Source: Nonomuraea gerenzanensis (lineage in GTDB: Bacteria; Actinomycetota; Actinomycetes; Streptosporangiales; Streptosporangiaceae). From it: a stretch of DNA of 64,000 bases. Location: positions 2,046,001-2,110,000 of the forward strand of contig NZ_CP084058.1 in assembly GCF_020215645.1 (NCBI RefSeq). The letters are read 5' to 3'. Both the position numbers and the translations under genes were made by a program. The notes under the pieces were generated by a model. That model did no database searches. It saw nothing but the letters and a program-made list of their open reading frames with translations, and was not told the origin of the DNA. This document shows, piece by piece, positions 43,614 to 52,184 of this stretch. Each line of letters opens with the position of its first letter. Positions within the stretch are counted from its first letter, which is position 1.

Positions 43614-44443
43614 GTGAGCAGTCCTTCCAGGACGCCCGCGGCCAGTGCGAGGGCGTGCTCGGGAGCGGGGCAGGGGCGCACGCCGTGGCCGAAGGTCAGG
43701 TGCGGGACGTGGCCGAGGGCGGGGTCGTGGGCGTCGGGGTCGCGGTTGACGGCCACCAGGTCGATCGTCACCTCGCCGCCGGTGCGGGTGTCCAGCCGGC
43801 GGGTCGCCTTGAGCGGCGGGTCCTGCCTGAGCGTCTCGCACAGCAGCGCGTCGATGTCGTGACCGGTGAAGGCGCGCGGGGGTGGGGTCTCGTCCTGACC
43901 GGTGAAGGCGTGCGGGGGCGCGATCTCGTCCTGACCGGTGGCGGCGCGCGGGGGCGCGGTCTCGTGCTGACGGGCGGTGGCGCGGGTGAAGGCGGTCTCG
44001 ATGAGCCCCTCCGTGGCGGCGTGCGCCTGCAGCAGCAGCGTGATCACCGGGAGGCCGGCCAGCTTCAGCAGCTCGGCCGCGGCGGCGTCGGCCTGCGGGC
44101 TCTCCTCGCCCGACAGGTAGCCGGCCGCGGCGGCGGGCACCGCGGTGGTGTCCTCGACCCCGAGCGCGGCGCCGAGCACGGCCACCGGCACGCCGCGCCA
44201 GTCACCACCCCGTCGTCTGGTCAGCGCCTCGGCCGCCGTGCGCAGCCCGGCGGGGTCCAGCCCGCTCAGCAGGGCGACCAGCTCCCCCCGCCGCCGCGCG
44301 TGCGTCTCGCCGGTGCTGAACCGGGAGACGCGGGCACGCAGCCAGGCGAGCGTTCCCTCCGCGCCGTCCTGGCGTACGGGTGGCGGCACGTACCGGGTGT
44401 CGGACAGGACAGCCTCGGCTTCGGCATGGCGTGTGATGAGCAT
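43610..44443 (-). CDS. Short cytochrome P450-like protein with internal repeat
   Basis: At 277 aa this is far below the ~400 aa of a bacterial P450, yet it keeps P450 landmarks: an N-terminus like the interior of a P450 (LITRHAEAEAVLSDTRYVPPPV), an I-helix-like stretch at LAGLPVITLLLQAHAATEG, ETLR as an ExxR element, and FGHGVRPCPAPEHALA with a heme-ligand-like Cys. Residues about 159-194 are a 12-aa repeat (GQDE.APP.AFT). It may be a decayed or minimal P450. Activity is doubtful. Confidence 0.65.
   Translation of the reverse strand: MLITRHAEAEAVLSDTRYVPPPVRQDGAEGTLAWLRARVSRFSTGETHARRRGELVALLSGLDPAGLRTAAEALTRRRGGDWRGVPVAVLGAALGVEDTTAVPAAAAGYLSGEESPQADAAAAELLKLAGLPVITLLLQAHAATEGLIETAFTRATARQHETAPPRAATGQDEIAPPHAFTGQDETPPPRAFTGHDIDALLCETLRQDPPLKATRRLDTRTGGEVTIDLVAVNRDPDAHDPALGHVPHLTFGHGVRPCPAPEHALALAAGVLEGLLT
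43861..43968. repeat. 36 bp tandem repeat inside the P450-like gene
   Basis: Three units start at 43861, 43897 and 43933, each beginning GACCGGTG and ending TCGT.CT, and a decayed fourth follows at 43969. The length keeps frame and adds 12 residues per unit between the I-helix-like and ExxR regions. Confidence 0.88.
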
Positions 44444-44493
44444 GAGGTCACGCTAGGGCGAGGTCCTTTCGGCGGCGGTCGAAGTATGGCCTG

Positions 44494-45168
44494 TCAGGCG
44501 GCCAGTCGTTCCTGGCCCTGGTGCTCGGGGGCGGCCTCCACGGGTGCGGGCTCGCTGCGCGCGACGCTCCGGCGGGGGACGGTGGCCAGCGCCATGGCGA
44601 TGAGCAGCGCCATCTCGGCCAGCACGACCCCGCGCTCCAGCGTCCCGTAGTAGGCGCCGCCGTTGATCAGCGACGAGGTGAAGGAGGCGGGGTGGGCGGC
44701 CAGGTAGACGGCGAGCGTCGCCGCGGCGGCCACGCTGAGCGCGCGCACCGCGTTCCACCCGGGCGTGGCCCTGCGCCCCCTGGCCAGGATCCAGCCGGCG
44801 ACCGGCAGCGAAGTGAACACGACCGCCGCCGACCACCGGTGGATCTCGCCGGACACCGTGCCGATCTGCGAGGTGCCGGGGTCGGTCGGGAAGATCGCGC
44901 TCATCATCAGCCCCGCCGCCCCGGCCACCAGCAGCACCCGGGTGGGCGCGGTGCGCGCCGGGTCGAGGGTGGCCAGCCCGTACGCCAGGCACAGGCAGGC
45001 CCCCGCCAGCGCCAGCATCCCGATCAGGACGGGCACCAGCCCGCCGGAGACCAGTGCGTAGTCACTGAGCAGCACCTGGGTGGGCAGCGCCACGTCCGCG
45101 TACGCGAGCGCACCGGCCGACACCAGCGTGCCGATCATGGTGCCCCAGACGCTCTGCCTGGGTGTCAT
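44494..45168 (-). CDS. DUF998 family membrane protein
   Basis: A 224 aa protein with about six hydrophobic segments. The DUF998 pattern is evident: LSDYALVSGGLVPVLIGMLALAGA near the N-terminus and FPTDPGTSQIGTVSGEIHRWSA in the middle. The function of the family is not known. ATG at 45168 overlaps the stop of the upstream glycosyltransferase gene (ATGA), so the two are coupled and may act together in the cell envelope. Confidence 0.85.
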   Translation of the reverse strand: MTPRQSVWGTMIGTLVSAGALAYADVALPTQVLLSDYALVSGGLVPVLIGMLALAGACLCLAYGLATLDPARTAPTRVLLVAGAAGLMMSAIFPTDPGTSQIGTVSGEIHRWSAAVVFTSLPVAGWILARGRRATPGWNAVRALSVAAAATLAVYLAAHPASFTSSLINGGAYYGTLERGVVLAEMALLIAMALATVPRRSVARSEPAPVEAAPEHQGQERLAA

Positions 45169-46376
45169 CGCATCACCTCGTCATAGATCCGCTCGAACCG
45201 GGCGAGCGACGCCTGGTCGTCATGGGTGAGCGCCAGCTCCCTGCTGGCCTTGCCGAACCGGGCGCGCAGGCCGTCGTCGGCGAGAATCTCCGTCAGGTGC
45301 CGGGCCAGCGCGACCACCTCGCCCGGCTGATAGAGGTAGCCGTTGCCGTCCACCAGGTGCGGCAGCGCCATCGCGTCGGCGGCCACCACGGGCAGCCCCG
45401 AGGCCATGGCCTCCAGCGTGGCGATGCTCTGCAGCTCGGCGACGCCCGGCATGGCGAACACGTCGGCGGCGGCGAAGGCCTGCGGCATGTTCTCGTCGGC
45501 CACGAAGCCGAGGAAGAACACCCGCTCGCTCACGCCGATGCGCCGGGCCAGCCGGGTCAGCTCCTCCCGCTGGTTGCCCTTGCCGACGAAGGCGATCTGC
45601 GCGTCGGTCTCGTTGAGCACCAGCGGCAGCGCGCGGACCATCTCGTCGAGGCGCTTCTCCTCGTCCAGGCGGCCGACGAACAGGATCGTGGGCCGGTCGG
45701 GCAGGTCGAACATCTTGCGCGCCCACGCCTTGGGCTCGGCGTGCGGGTGGAACCTGGTCAGGTCGATGCCGCAGGAGACCGGCTCGACGCCGCGCCCGAA
45801 GCCCTGGTCGGCCAGCAGCTTGGCGGCCAGCGGGGTGGGCGTGGTGATGTGGTCGGCCCGGCTGAAGATCCGGCTGAAGTCACGCCAGGCCAGCTTGCCG
45901 GCCTTCGCCCGCAGCCCCGCGGGGATGTGCGCGAACTGGAAGAGGTTGTCGGGCATGAAGTGGTTGGTGGCCACGATCGGCACGCCGGCCCGGCGGGCGG
46001 CGGCCATGGCGGCCCGGCCGACCACGAAGTGGCCCTGGGTGTGCAGCACGTCGGGCTTGATGATGGACACCAGCCGGTCGAGCCGGGTCGGCACGGTGAA
46101 CCGCATGGTCGGGTGGACCAGCAGCGGCGCCGAGCGCAGCCGGTGCACGATCACGCCGTCGCACACGTCGGCGCTGGCGGGGCCCTGGTCGGACTGGCAG
46201 ACGACGTGCACCTCGTTGCCGCGCGCCGCCAGGCCGGTGGCCAGGCGATGGGTGAAGTACGCGGCGCCGTTCACGTCGGGTGGGTAGGTGTCGGAGGAGA
46301 TCAGGATCCGGCGCGGACGCTCGGGGGCGGGGGACAGCGCGGTCAGGTCGGGGACGCTGTGCAGGGGCATGGCCAT
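45165..46376 (-). CDS. GT4 family glycosyltransferase
   Basis: The 403 aa GT-B enzyme begins with ILISSDTYPPDVNGAAYFTHRLATGL, and the donor-binding half has ILFVGRLDEEKRLDEMVRALP and AADVFAMPGVAELQSIATLEAMASGLPVVAAD with the ExxxxxxxE-type motif. Related actinobacterial proteins transfer mannose or similar sugars to lipids, but the acceptor here is unknown. GGAG lies ten bases before ATG at 46376. Confidence 0.9.
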   Translation of the reverse strand: MAMPLHSVPDLTALSPAPERPRRILISSDTYPPDVNGAAYFTHRLATGLAARGNEVHVVCQSDQGPASADVCDGVIVHRLRSAPLLVHPTMRFTVPTRLDRLVSIIKPDVLHTQGHFVVGRAAMAAARRAGVPIVATNHFMPDNLFQFAHIPAGLRAKAGKLAWRDFSRIFSRADHITTPTPLAAKLLADQGFGRGVEPVSCGIDLTRFHPHAEPKAWARKMFDLPDRPTILFVGRLDEEKRLDEMVRALPLVLNETDAQIAFVGKGNQREELTRLARRIGVSERVFFLGFVADENMPQAFAAADVFAMPGVAELQSIATLEAMASGLPVVAADAMALPHLVDGNGYLYQPGEVVALARHLTEILADDGLRARFGKASRELALTHDDQASLARFERIYDEVMR

Positions 46377-46431
46377 GTCGATGTACTCCGGTTTCAGAGG
46401 TGGCTTGGGGAGAGCCGTGAGGTGGGGGATC

Positions 46432-47244
46432 TCATGCGTGATCGGTGCGGGCCTCCAGCGGGCTGGTCCGTGCCAGGGCGACGGTGCCCGCGGCGGTCAG
46501 CAGGGCCGCCAGGACCGGCAGGATCCCGGTCGGCAGCGGCTCGCCCAGCAGCAGCGCGCCGAACGCCACCGCGGTCAGCGGGTCGGCGATCTGCAGCGAG
46601 GCGAAGGAGACGCCGAAGTGCCCGACGGCGTAGGCCCGCTGGAGCATCACCAGCGCCAGCAGCGCGGGGACCGGCAGCGCCAGCAGGTACCACCAGTTCC
46701 AGCCGCCGTCCACCAGCACCCGCATGAGGGTGGCGGTGGCGCCGTACAGCACGCCCGAGCTGGTCGCCAGCAGCGCCGCCCGGCCCGTGGGCGAGGCCGC
46801 CTTCGAGCCCGCCCACAGCAGCACGGCCGCCACCCCGGCCACGCCCAGCAGCGTCAGCACGCCGTTCGGGCCGAGCCGGGTGGGGCCGTCGGACTCGGGG
46901 ACGAGCAGCACCAGGCCGATCAGCCCCGCCGCCACCACCCCCGCCGCCGCCAGCTCCTTGCGCGACGGCTTACGGCCGTGCAGCGTGGCGGCGATGGGCA
47001 GCGCGAACAGCAGGCTGGCCACCCCCATCGGCTGCACGATCGTGAGCGGTCCGAGCCCGAGTGCGACGATGTGCAGGCCACCACCCGCCAGGATGGACAC
47101 GCCGCCGATCAGCCAGCGTGGCCTCCGGAGCAGGGCGAGCAGCCCCGGTTTGGCGGAGCCGACCGCCTCGAACTGCTGCAGTGCGGCCCCGAGCGCGAAG
47201 AACAGCGAACCGACCAGGGCGATCACCGCGGCCAGCACAGTCAT
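46432..47244 (-). CDS. DMT-superfamily (EamA-like) transporter
   Basis: The 270 aa protein has nine to ten hydrophobic segments arranged as two related halves, with LTIVQPMGVASLLFALPIAATLHGR and SFASLQIADPLTAVAFGALLLGEPLP resembling the ends of the EamA repeats. The substrate is unknown. ATG at 47244 is chosen because AAAGGAG lies five bases upstream; a more upstream start is unlikely. Confidence 0.85.
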   Translation of the reverse strand: MTVLAAVIALVGSLFFALGAALQQFEAVGSAKPGLLALLRRPRWLIGGVSILAGGGLHIVALGLGPLTIVQPMGVASLLFALPIAATLHGRKPSRKELAAAGVVAAGLIGLVLLVPESDGPTRLGPNGVLTLLGVAGVAAVLLWAGSKAASPTGRAALLATSSGVLYGATATLMRVLVDGGWNWWYLLALPVPALLALVMLQRAYAVGHFGVSFASLQIADPLTAVAFGALLLGEPLPTGILPVLAALLTAAGTVALARTSPLEARTDHA

Positions 47245-47280
47245 GCGCACTCCTTTCACACGGATGGTTGCCAGGCAGGG

Positions 47281-47898
47281 TCAAACGGACGTGTCCGCCG
47301 GAAGACGTTCTGAGGAAGCCTGGATGGCGCGACGCTTCCGCACCCAGCGCACGATCTCCACCACGGCGGTGATGGACAGCGCGATCCCCAGGCCGAGCAG
47401 CAGGCCCTTGATCGGGTCGTTCTCGAACGCCATCCCGCCGAAGAAGCCGATCAGCCCGGAGTAGACCGCCCACGAGCTGGTCGCGATCGCGTCGAAGAAG
47501 GTGAACGAGCGCAGCGGGTGCCGCACCGCGCCCATCGTCAGCGTCGTCGCGGTGCGCCCGCCGGGGATGTACCTGGCCACGACCAGGACAAGCCCGCCCC
47601 GCTCCGCCAGCGCCCCGCGCGCCCAGACGAACGCCTTCTTGTCACGTAGCCTGCCGGCCGACTTGTGGCCGATCAGGTAGGAGATGTGGTCGCCGGCGAA
47701 CGCGCCGAGCGCGGCCACCACGATGACCAGAGCCAGGTTCGGCTCGCCGGTGGCGGCGAACACCCCCGCCGTGATGACGGAGGTCTCGGCCGGCACGACG
47801 GGGAAGAAGCCGTCGAGCAGCGCCAGGGCGAACAGCGCGGCATACAGCCACGGCGACGACATCACCTGTTCGACGAGGTCGAGGACGGCGTGCGACAT
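47281..47898 (-). CDS. DedA family membrane protein
   Basis: The 205 aa protein has the DedA/SNARE-associated pattern: LDGFFPVVPAETSVITAG with acidic residue near the first re-entrant loop, GAFAGDHISYLIGHKSAGRL, and VVARYIPGGRTATTLTMGAVRHPLRSF with conserved Arg residues. Family members support envelope homeostasis and act as lipid scramblases or carriers. GGAG precedes ATG by nine bases. Confidence 0.9.
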   Translation of the reverse strand: MSHAVLDLVEQVMSSPWLYAALFALALLDGFFPVVPAETSVITAGVFAATGEPNLALVIVVAALGAFAGDHISYLIGHKSAGRLRDKKAFVWARGALAERGGLVLVVARYIPGGRTATTLTMGAVRHPLRSFTFFDAIATSSWAVYSGLIGFFGGMAFENDPIKGLLLGLGIALSITAVVEIVRWVRKRRAIQASSERLPADTSV

Positions 47899-48070
47899 CA
47901 GTGTGAACTCCGATCATTAGGGCACCCCCACAGCCTGCTGGCGTGGGTCGTTCGGGAACATCGGGGATGCCCCCGGTCGAACGCGGCCCTTTCCCCTATA
48001 CGGGTCAGGGCCGGTACCCCTTGAAGGTAGAAACCCCGCAGGTCACGGCACATCGGACGATCGGCACGCA

Positions 48071-48093
48071 CTACCCCCTACTTTCGTCGGGGG
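48071..48093 (+). promoter_or_regulatory. Upstream repeat motif copy 1
   Basis: CTACCCCCTACTTTCGTCGG followed by GGG. It shares 19 of 22 aligned positions with copy 2, located 141 bp downstream. The C-run and G-run make it partly symmetrical. Probable response-regulator binding site. Confidence 0.6.
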
Positions 48094-48211
48094 GCCTGCG
48101 CGCGACCTCCGGATGACCACTACGATCCAATCGGTTTCCGCAGGTGAAATCAGGAGTGGAGATAGGCGCATTCGTGGTGGGGCTAGCCCTACCTCGAAGG
48201 TGGACGGCGCC

Positions 48212-48233
48212 CTACCCTTACTTTCGTCAGGGG
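48212..48233 (+). promoter_or_regulatory. Upstream repeat motif copy 2
   Basis: CTACCCTTACTTTCGTCAGG followed by GG, in the same orientation as copy 1 and 56 bp before the proposed kinase start. Confidence 0.6.
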
Positions 48234-48289
48234 TGCCACCCGACGTCGGACGGCACCGGCCCGGCCGCGCCGCCGATAACGTCGGTGCG

Positions 48290-49459
48290 GTGAAGCGTCT
48301 TCGCCGGGAGAGCCGCCGCCAGGTGGTCTATGACGTGCTGCTCTTCCTCGCACTCGGCATCTGCATCGCCGCCATGGGGCCCGACCCGTTCACGGATCCC
48401 GCCGGCTTCGGCGTGGTGACCGTGCCCCGCTGGGTGCTCGCCGCGGTGGCCGTGCTCGTCGGCCGGCCCTACCCGCTGGCGGCCCTGGTGCTGCTGCTGC
48501 CGCTGGGGCCGTGGCGGTTCAGCGAGGGGTTCGCGACGGTGGACCTGAGCTGGCTGCTGCCCCGGCGGAACGTGAAGATCCTGCCGCTGCTGCCGACGTC
48601 GCCGTTCATCGCCTGGTACGCGTACCTGACCGGGCGGCGGATGGCCAGGGGATGGCCCGCGCTGGTGGCGTTCTGCCTGATCGCGGTGGTGGGTGTGGTG
48701 GTGGTGCTGAGCAAGGGCGGCGATCTGGCCCTGTGGGTGTCCATGCTCACCGCGGTCGTCGGCACCTACGTCGTGCCGCACCTGTTCGGGGTGCTGCGGC
48801 GCAGGCTGCTGCAGCAGCGGAGGCAGGCCAGGACGTCGGCCGAGGCGCAGGCCAGGATGCGCGAGCGGGCCAGGATCGCCCGTGAGATGCACGACTCGCT
48901 CGGCCACGACCTGGCGCTCATCGCCGTCCGGGCGGGCGGGCTGGAGCTGTCTCCCGGGCTGGCCCCCGCCCAGGTCAAGGCGGCGGGGGAGCTGCGCCTG
49001 GCGGCGGCCGACGCGACCGAGCGGCTGCGCCAGATCATCGGGCTGCTGCGCGAGGACGCCGACGCGGCGCCGCTGTCCCCCGTGCAGGAGGAGGTGTCGG
49101 AGCTGGTGCGCCGGGCAGCCGACTCCGGCATGTCGATCTCCCTCGACCTGGCTCCCGGGCCGGTGCCGGGGCTGGCCCGCGCCGTGGTGCAGGAGGCGCT
49201 CACCAACGCCGCCAAGCACGCGCCGGGGGCCGCCGTGACGGTCGCGGTCGCGCCGCACGAGGTCCGCGTGCGCAACGGGCCGCCCCGTTCCCGGCCCACC
49301 GCCCGGACCGGCGGGCTGGGGCTGGCGGGCCTGCGCGAGCGCGTCCGGCTGGCCGGGGGCACGCTCACCGCCGGGCCCGCGGGCGACGGCTTCGAGCTGG
49401 TGGTGTCGCTTCCCGGCGACGGGCCGCTCCCCCGCGCGGGGGAGGAGGATCCCCGCTAG
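48290..49459 (+). CDS. DesK/NarL-type sensor histidine kinase
   Basis: About 389 aa with an N-terminal membrane part of four to five hydrophobic segments. The HisKA_3 phosphoacceptor helix is RARIAREMHDSLGHDLALIA with His in the MHDSLGH box. The ATPase domain has LTNAAKHAPG (N box) and GGLGLAGLRERV (G box). GTG at 48290 (VKRLRRESRRQVVYD) is taken as the start because the sequence before it is not protein-like. No response regulator gene is next to it, which is unusual for this family. Confidence 0.88.
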   Translation: MKRLRRESRRQVVYDVLLFLALGICIAAMGPDPFTDPAGFGVVTVPRWVLAAVAVLVGRPYPLAALVLLLPLGPWRFSEGFATVDLSWLLPRRNVKILPLLPTSPFIAWYAYLTGRRMARGWPALVAFCLIAVVGVVVVLSKGGDLALWVSMLTAVVGTYVVPHLFGVLRRRLLQQRRQARTSAEAQARMRERARIAREMHDSLGHDLALIAVRAGGLELSPGLAPAQVKAAGELRLAAADATERLRQIIGLLREDADAAPLSPVQEEVSELVRRAADSGMSISLDLAPGPVPGLARAVVQEALTNAAKHAPGAAVTVAVAPHEVRVRNGPPRSRPTARTGGLGLAGLRERVRLAGGTLTAGPAGDGFELVVSLPGDGPLPRAGEEDPR

Positions 49460-49500
49460 GCGGGAGGGCGCCGCCCGCCCCGGCACGCGACGCTCGGAGC

Positions 49501-50709
49501 ATGACGCAACCCCCACCCCGCTCCAGCACCACTCCCGCACCCGCCACCCCGCACTCGCCACGCGAGGCGGCGAGCCTCCCGGACGCCGGCCGCTCGCCAC
49601 GCGAGGGCGCCGGCCTGCGGGATGCCGGCTACTCGCCACGCGAGGGCGCCGGCCTGCGGGATGCCGATCTGCGGGATGCCGGTCTGCGGGATGCCGATCT
49701 GCGGGATGCCGGCGGCCGGCCGCGCGAGGTCACGGGTGGCGCGGTCGCCGGGCCGGGCATCGGACGCCGTACCGCCGCGATCGTGGCGGTGGCGGCGATG
49801 CTGCCCTACCTCACGCTCAAGATCCTCTGGCTGACCGGCAGCTCCCTGGGTGTCAGCGATCCAGGCCTGATGACCGACCCGGCGATGATCGGCCTGAACG
49901 CGATGACCTTCGGCATGGACGCCGTCGCCCTCCTCCTGGCCCTGGCCTTCACCGCCCGCTGGGGCATGCGCCTGCCCGCCCCGCTGGTGCTGCTCCCGTT
50001 GTGGGTCGGCACGGGCCTGCTGTCGGTGATCGTCGTAGCCGCCCCGCTCGTGGTCGCCTCGGCAGGCACGGCCGCCTTCAGCGTCGGCCCCATCGCGCCC
50101 TGGGTCTACATGACGGTCTACAGCGGCTTTCTGACGCAGGGCATCGGCCTCATGGCCGCCTTCGCCCTGTACGCCCGCGACCGCTGGCCCGCCCCCTTCA
50201 CCACGGCCACGGACCTCGCCTTCCCCAGCCCCACCCGCCCCCTGCAGGCGATCCTGGCCTGGAGCGCGCTGCCGGTCGCCGTGGTGGTGGGCGGTGTACG
50301 GCTGGTGTGGGCCTTCCAGGGCCCGCCCACGGCGGCGGTGCAGAACGGGCTCAAGGGCCTGCTGGCCGTCGCCGGCGCCGCCGCGCTCGTGGCGCTCGTC
50401 CGGCGGCGGGGACACGGCCCGTTCCGGCGCCCGCTGGTGCTGGCCTGGCTGGGCTCGGGCTCTTTGTTCGGCTGGGGCCTCTACGCGATGCTCGTCCGGT
50501 CCGTGGGCGGGCCGCTCGCCGCGGGGACGGGCGGCGCGGGGGACCTGGTGGAGCTGTTCGGCCTGCTGACCGGCCTGGTCATGGGGATGTGCGGGGCGTT
50601 CCTGCTGATGGAGCGGTCAGGCGTGCGAGACGTGCAGCCGCTGCAGGAGCCGCTTGAAGGCGATGACGGAGAACGTGATCGCCGTCCCGCTGATCACGGC
50701 CACCGCTGA
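49501..50709 (+). CDS. Membrane protein with repetitive N-terminus
   Basis: The 402 aa protein has a cytoplasmic N-terminus of about 80 residues made of repeats, then eight or so hydrophobic segments from about residue 90 on. I do not recognise the family. The repeats are three SPREGAGLRDAG-type units and then alternating LRDAD and LRDAG. The end of the gene overlaps the convergent membrane-protein gene by 93 bases. ATG at 49501 is the only sensible start although GGAG abuts it. Confidence 0.7.
   Translation: MTQPPPRSSTTPAPATPHSPREAASLPDAGRSPREGAGLRDAGYSPREGAGLRDADLRDAGLRDADLRDAGGRPREVTGGAVAGPGIGRRTAAIVAVAAMLPYLTLKILWLTGSSLGVSDPGLMTDPAMIGLNAMTFGMDAVALLLALAFTARWGMRLPAPLVLLPLWVGTGLLSVIVVAAPLVVASAGTAAFSVGPIAPWVYMTVYSGFLTQGIGLMAAFALYARDRWPAPFTTATDLAFPSPTRPLQAILAWSALPVAVVVGGVRLVWAFQGPPTAAVQNGLKGLLAVAGAAALVALVRRRGHGPFRRPLVLAWLGSGSLFGWGLYAMLVRSVGGPLAAGTGGAGDLVELFGLLTGLVMGMCGAFLLMERSGVRDVQPLQEPLEGDDGERDRRPADHGHR
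49555..49713. repeat. 39 bp and 15 bp tandem repeats at the 5' end of the membrane protein gene
   Basis: Three 39 bp units start at 49555, 49594 and 49633 and encode SPRE..xLxDAx. They merge into four 15 bp units (49654-49713) of CTGCGGGATGCCGAT or CTGCGGGATGCCGGT. Both lengths preserve the frame. Confidence 0.88.
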
Positions 50710-51258
50710 CGTACGCATGATCATGAAAGCGCCCAGCGAGCCGCCGATCGACTCGTAGACCGCCAGGAAGATGCTCAGCGTGGAGTTCATCAGCAGCACG
50801 AACGCCCACAGCAGCGTGATCCTGGCGAAGAACCGGCGCACCCGCTCGTGCTTGAGCACCGACGACGGCAGATGGATGTAGTCGAGCGTGAGCTTCTGCA
50901 CGAGCGGCTTGTTCAGCCGCACGGAGGCGAGGAAGGCCATGCTGATGCAGATCGTGCCCATCTCCGGCTGGATGAAGAACCACATCCAGGTGCCCGTCCA
51001 GAACGCCACGATGGCCCGGATGGTGATCGCGAACGCGGCCAGGTACATGGTGGCGGGCACCTTGACCCGCTTTACCAGCCGCCAGGCGACGCCGAGGTAG
51101 ACCCAGGCGACGGTGAGGGCCAGCGCCCACTTGAAGCCGAGGACCACCATGGCGAGGTAGAAGACGGCGAGGGGGGCGACCACGCCTTCGAGCAGCCGGG
51201 GTGCCGCCTGTCGGGCGAGCGCGGTGAGGCGTGGAAGAGTTACCTGTGGATGGTTCAA
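50617..51258 (-). CDS. VC0807-like integral membrane protein
   Basis: A 213 aa protein with five or six hydrophobic segments. LLEGVVAPLAVFYLAMVVLG at the N-terminus and the later TWMWFFIQPEMGTICISMAFL resemble VC0807/DUF3159-type proteins of unknown role. The open frame extends to 51507, but TTG at 51258 (reading MNHPQVTLPRL) with GGAG five bases upstream is a better start. Its end overlaps the neighbouring convergent gene. Confidence 0.7.
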   Translation of the reverse strand: MNHPQVTLPRLTALARQAAPRLLEGVVAPLAVFYLAMVVLGFKWALALTVAWVYLGVAWRLVKRVKVPATMYLAAFAITIRAIVAFWTGTWMWFFIQPEMGTICISMAFLASVRLNKPLVQKLTLDYIHLPSSVLKHERVRRFFARITLLWAFVLLMNSTLSIFLAVYESIGGSLGAFMIMRTSAVAVISGTAITFSVIAFKRLLQRLHVSHA

Positions 51259-51472
51259 GGCTGCTCCGCAGATAGGCCGACGATCAGCGTCTACCCGGGC
51301 TTCGGGGGACCAGGCATTCCGGATGGCTCGCTCGATGTCACCGATGCGTCCATCACCGCCGTCCCGGGAAGCACGCCGGTGGCTTACCGTACCCGAGGGC
51401 GGGGGATGGGACTGCCTCTTTTGACGCGTTCCATCTGTCTCCACGAAAACAGCGCAACCTTGAATACGGCTT

Positions 51473-52135
51473 TCATCCGAGTGACGCTGTGGCGAGCTTC
51501 GCGCCAAAGCCCAGGAAGACGGCGCCGACGCCGGAGGTGAGGCCCGCGCTGAGCCGGCGGTGGCGGCGGAACTGCGCGGCCAGGAAAGTGCCGCAGAAAA
51601 TCAGGCCGGTCAGGTAGAGGAAGCTGAAGAGCTGGATCACCGCGCCCAGGATGACGAACGACAGCGCGGGGTGGGCGTAGGAGGGGTCCACGAACTGCAC
51701 GAAGAACGAGACGAAGAACAGGATGGCCTTCGGGTTCATCAGGCTGATCACCAGGGCCTTGCGGAACGGGCGGGTGCGGACGTCCGTCGAGAGCGGCTCC
51801 GCCACCGGCGCGGCCGTCGCCGTCCGGGCCGCGCGCCAGGACCTCCAGGCTCCGCGGATCATCTGGAAGCCGATCCAGGCCAGGTAGGCCGCCCCGACGT
51901 ACTTGACGACGGTGAACAGCAGCGGGTTGGCCCGCAGCAGCGAGGCGGCGCCGGCGGCGGTGAGCGCCATCAGCACCGTGTCGCCGAGGAAGACGCCCGC
52001 CGCGGCCCGGTATCCCTGCCGCACGCCGTGCTGGGCGGCGAAGGACAGGACGTACAGGGAGTTCGGGCCGGGCAGGAGGATGATCAGGAAGGCGCCGACG
52101 ACGTAGGCCCAGAAATCCGTGATACCGAAGAACAT
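51473..52135 (-). CDS. LysE/RhtB family amino acid exporter
   Basis: The 220 aa membrane protein has six segments. The family signature LLPGPNSLYVLSFAAQHGVRQGYRAAAGVFLGD at the N-terminus includes the conserved PGP and GxxxG elements, and KALVISLMNPKAILFFVSFFVQF is the second conserved block. Substrate: an amino acid, probably neutral. CAGGAG lies eight bases before ATG at 52135. Confidence 0.92.
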   Translation of the reverse strand: MFFGITDFWAYVVGAFLIILLPGPNSLYVLSFAAQHGVRQGYRAAAGVFLGDTVLMALTAAGAASLLRANPLLFTVVKYVGAAYLAWIGFQMIRGAWRSWRAARTATAAPVAEPLSTDVRTRPFRKALVISLMNPKAILFFVSFFVQFVDPSYAHPALSFVILGAVIQLFSFLYLTGLIFCGTFLAAQFRRHRRLSAGLTSGVGAVFLGFGAKLATASLG

Positions 52136-52184
52136 GCCGCTTGCTCCTGGGGAAGAACTGGTGACATATCACGGTATCCGGTGG

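Larger units (their letters stand above)
47899..48289. other. Gene-free upstream region of the histidine kinase
   Basis: About 390 bp between divergent DedA and kinase genes with no convincing gene. The kinase frame is open from 48113, but that part lacks protein-like features. It contains two copies of a CTACCC..TACTTTCGTC.GGGG motif (see separate entries) and probably the promoters for both genes. Confidence 0.6.

Noticed and set aside
42870..44443. Phosphonate biosynthesis locus from the PEP-mutase-like gene
   Set aside because: No phosphonopyruvate decarboxylase or other phosphonate gene lies near, and the superfamily includes many other lyases.
51259..51472. Possible small gene between the VC0807-like and LysE genes
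   Set aside because: The open frame reading into it has no protein-like features or ribosome-binding site; I see only a probable promoter region.
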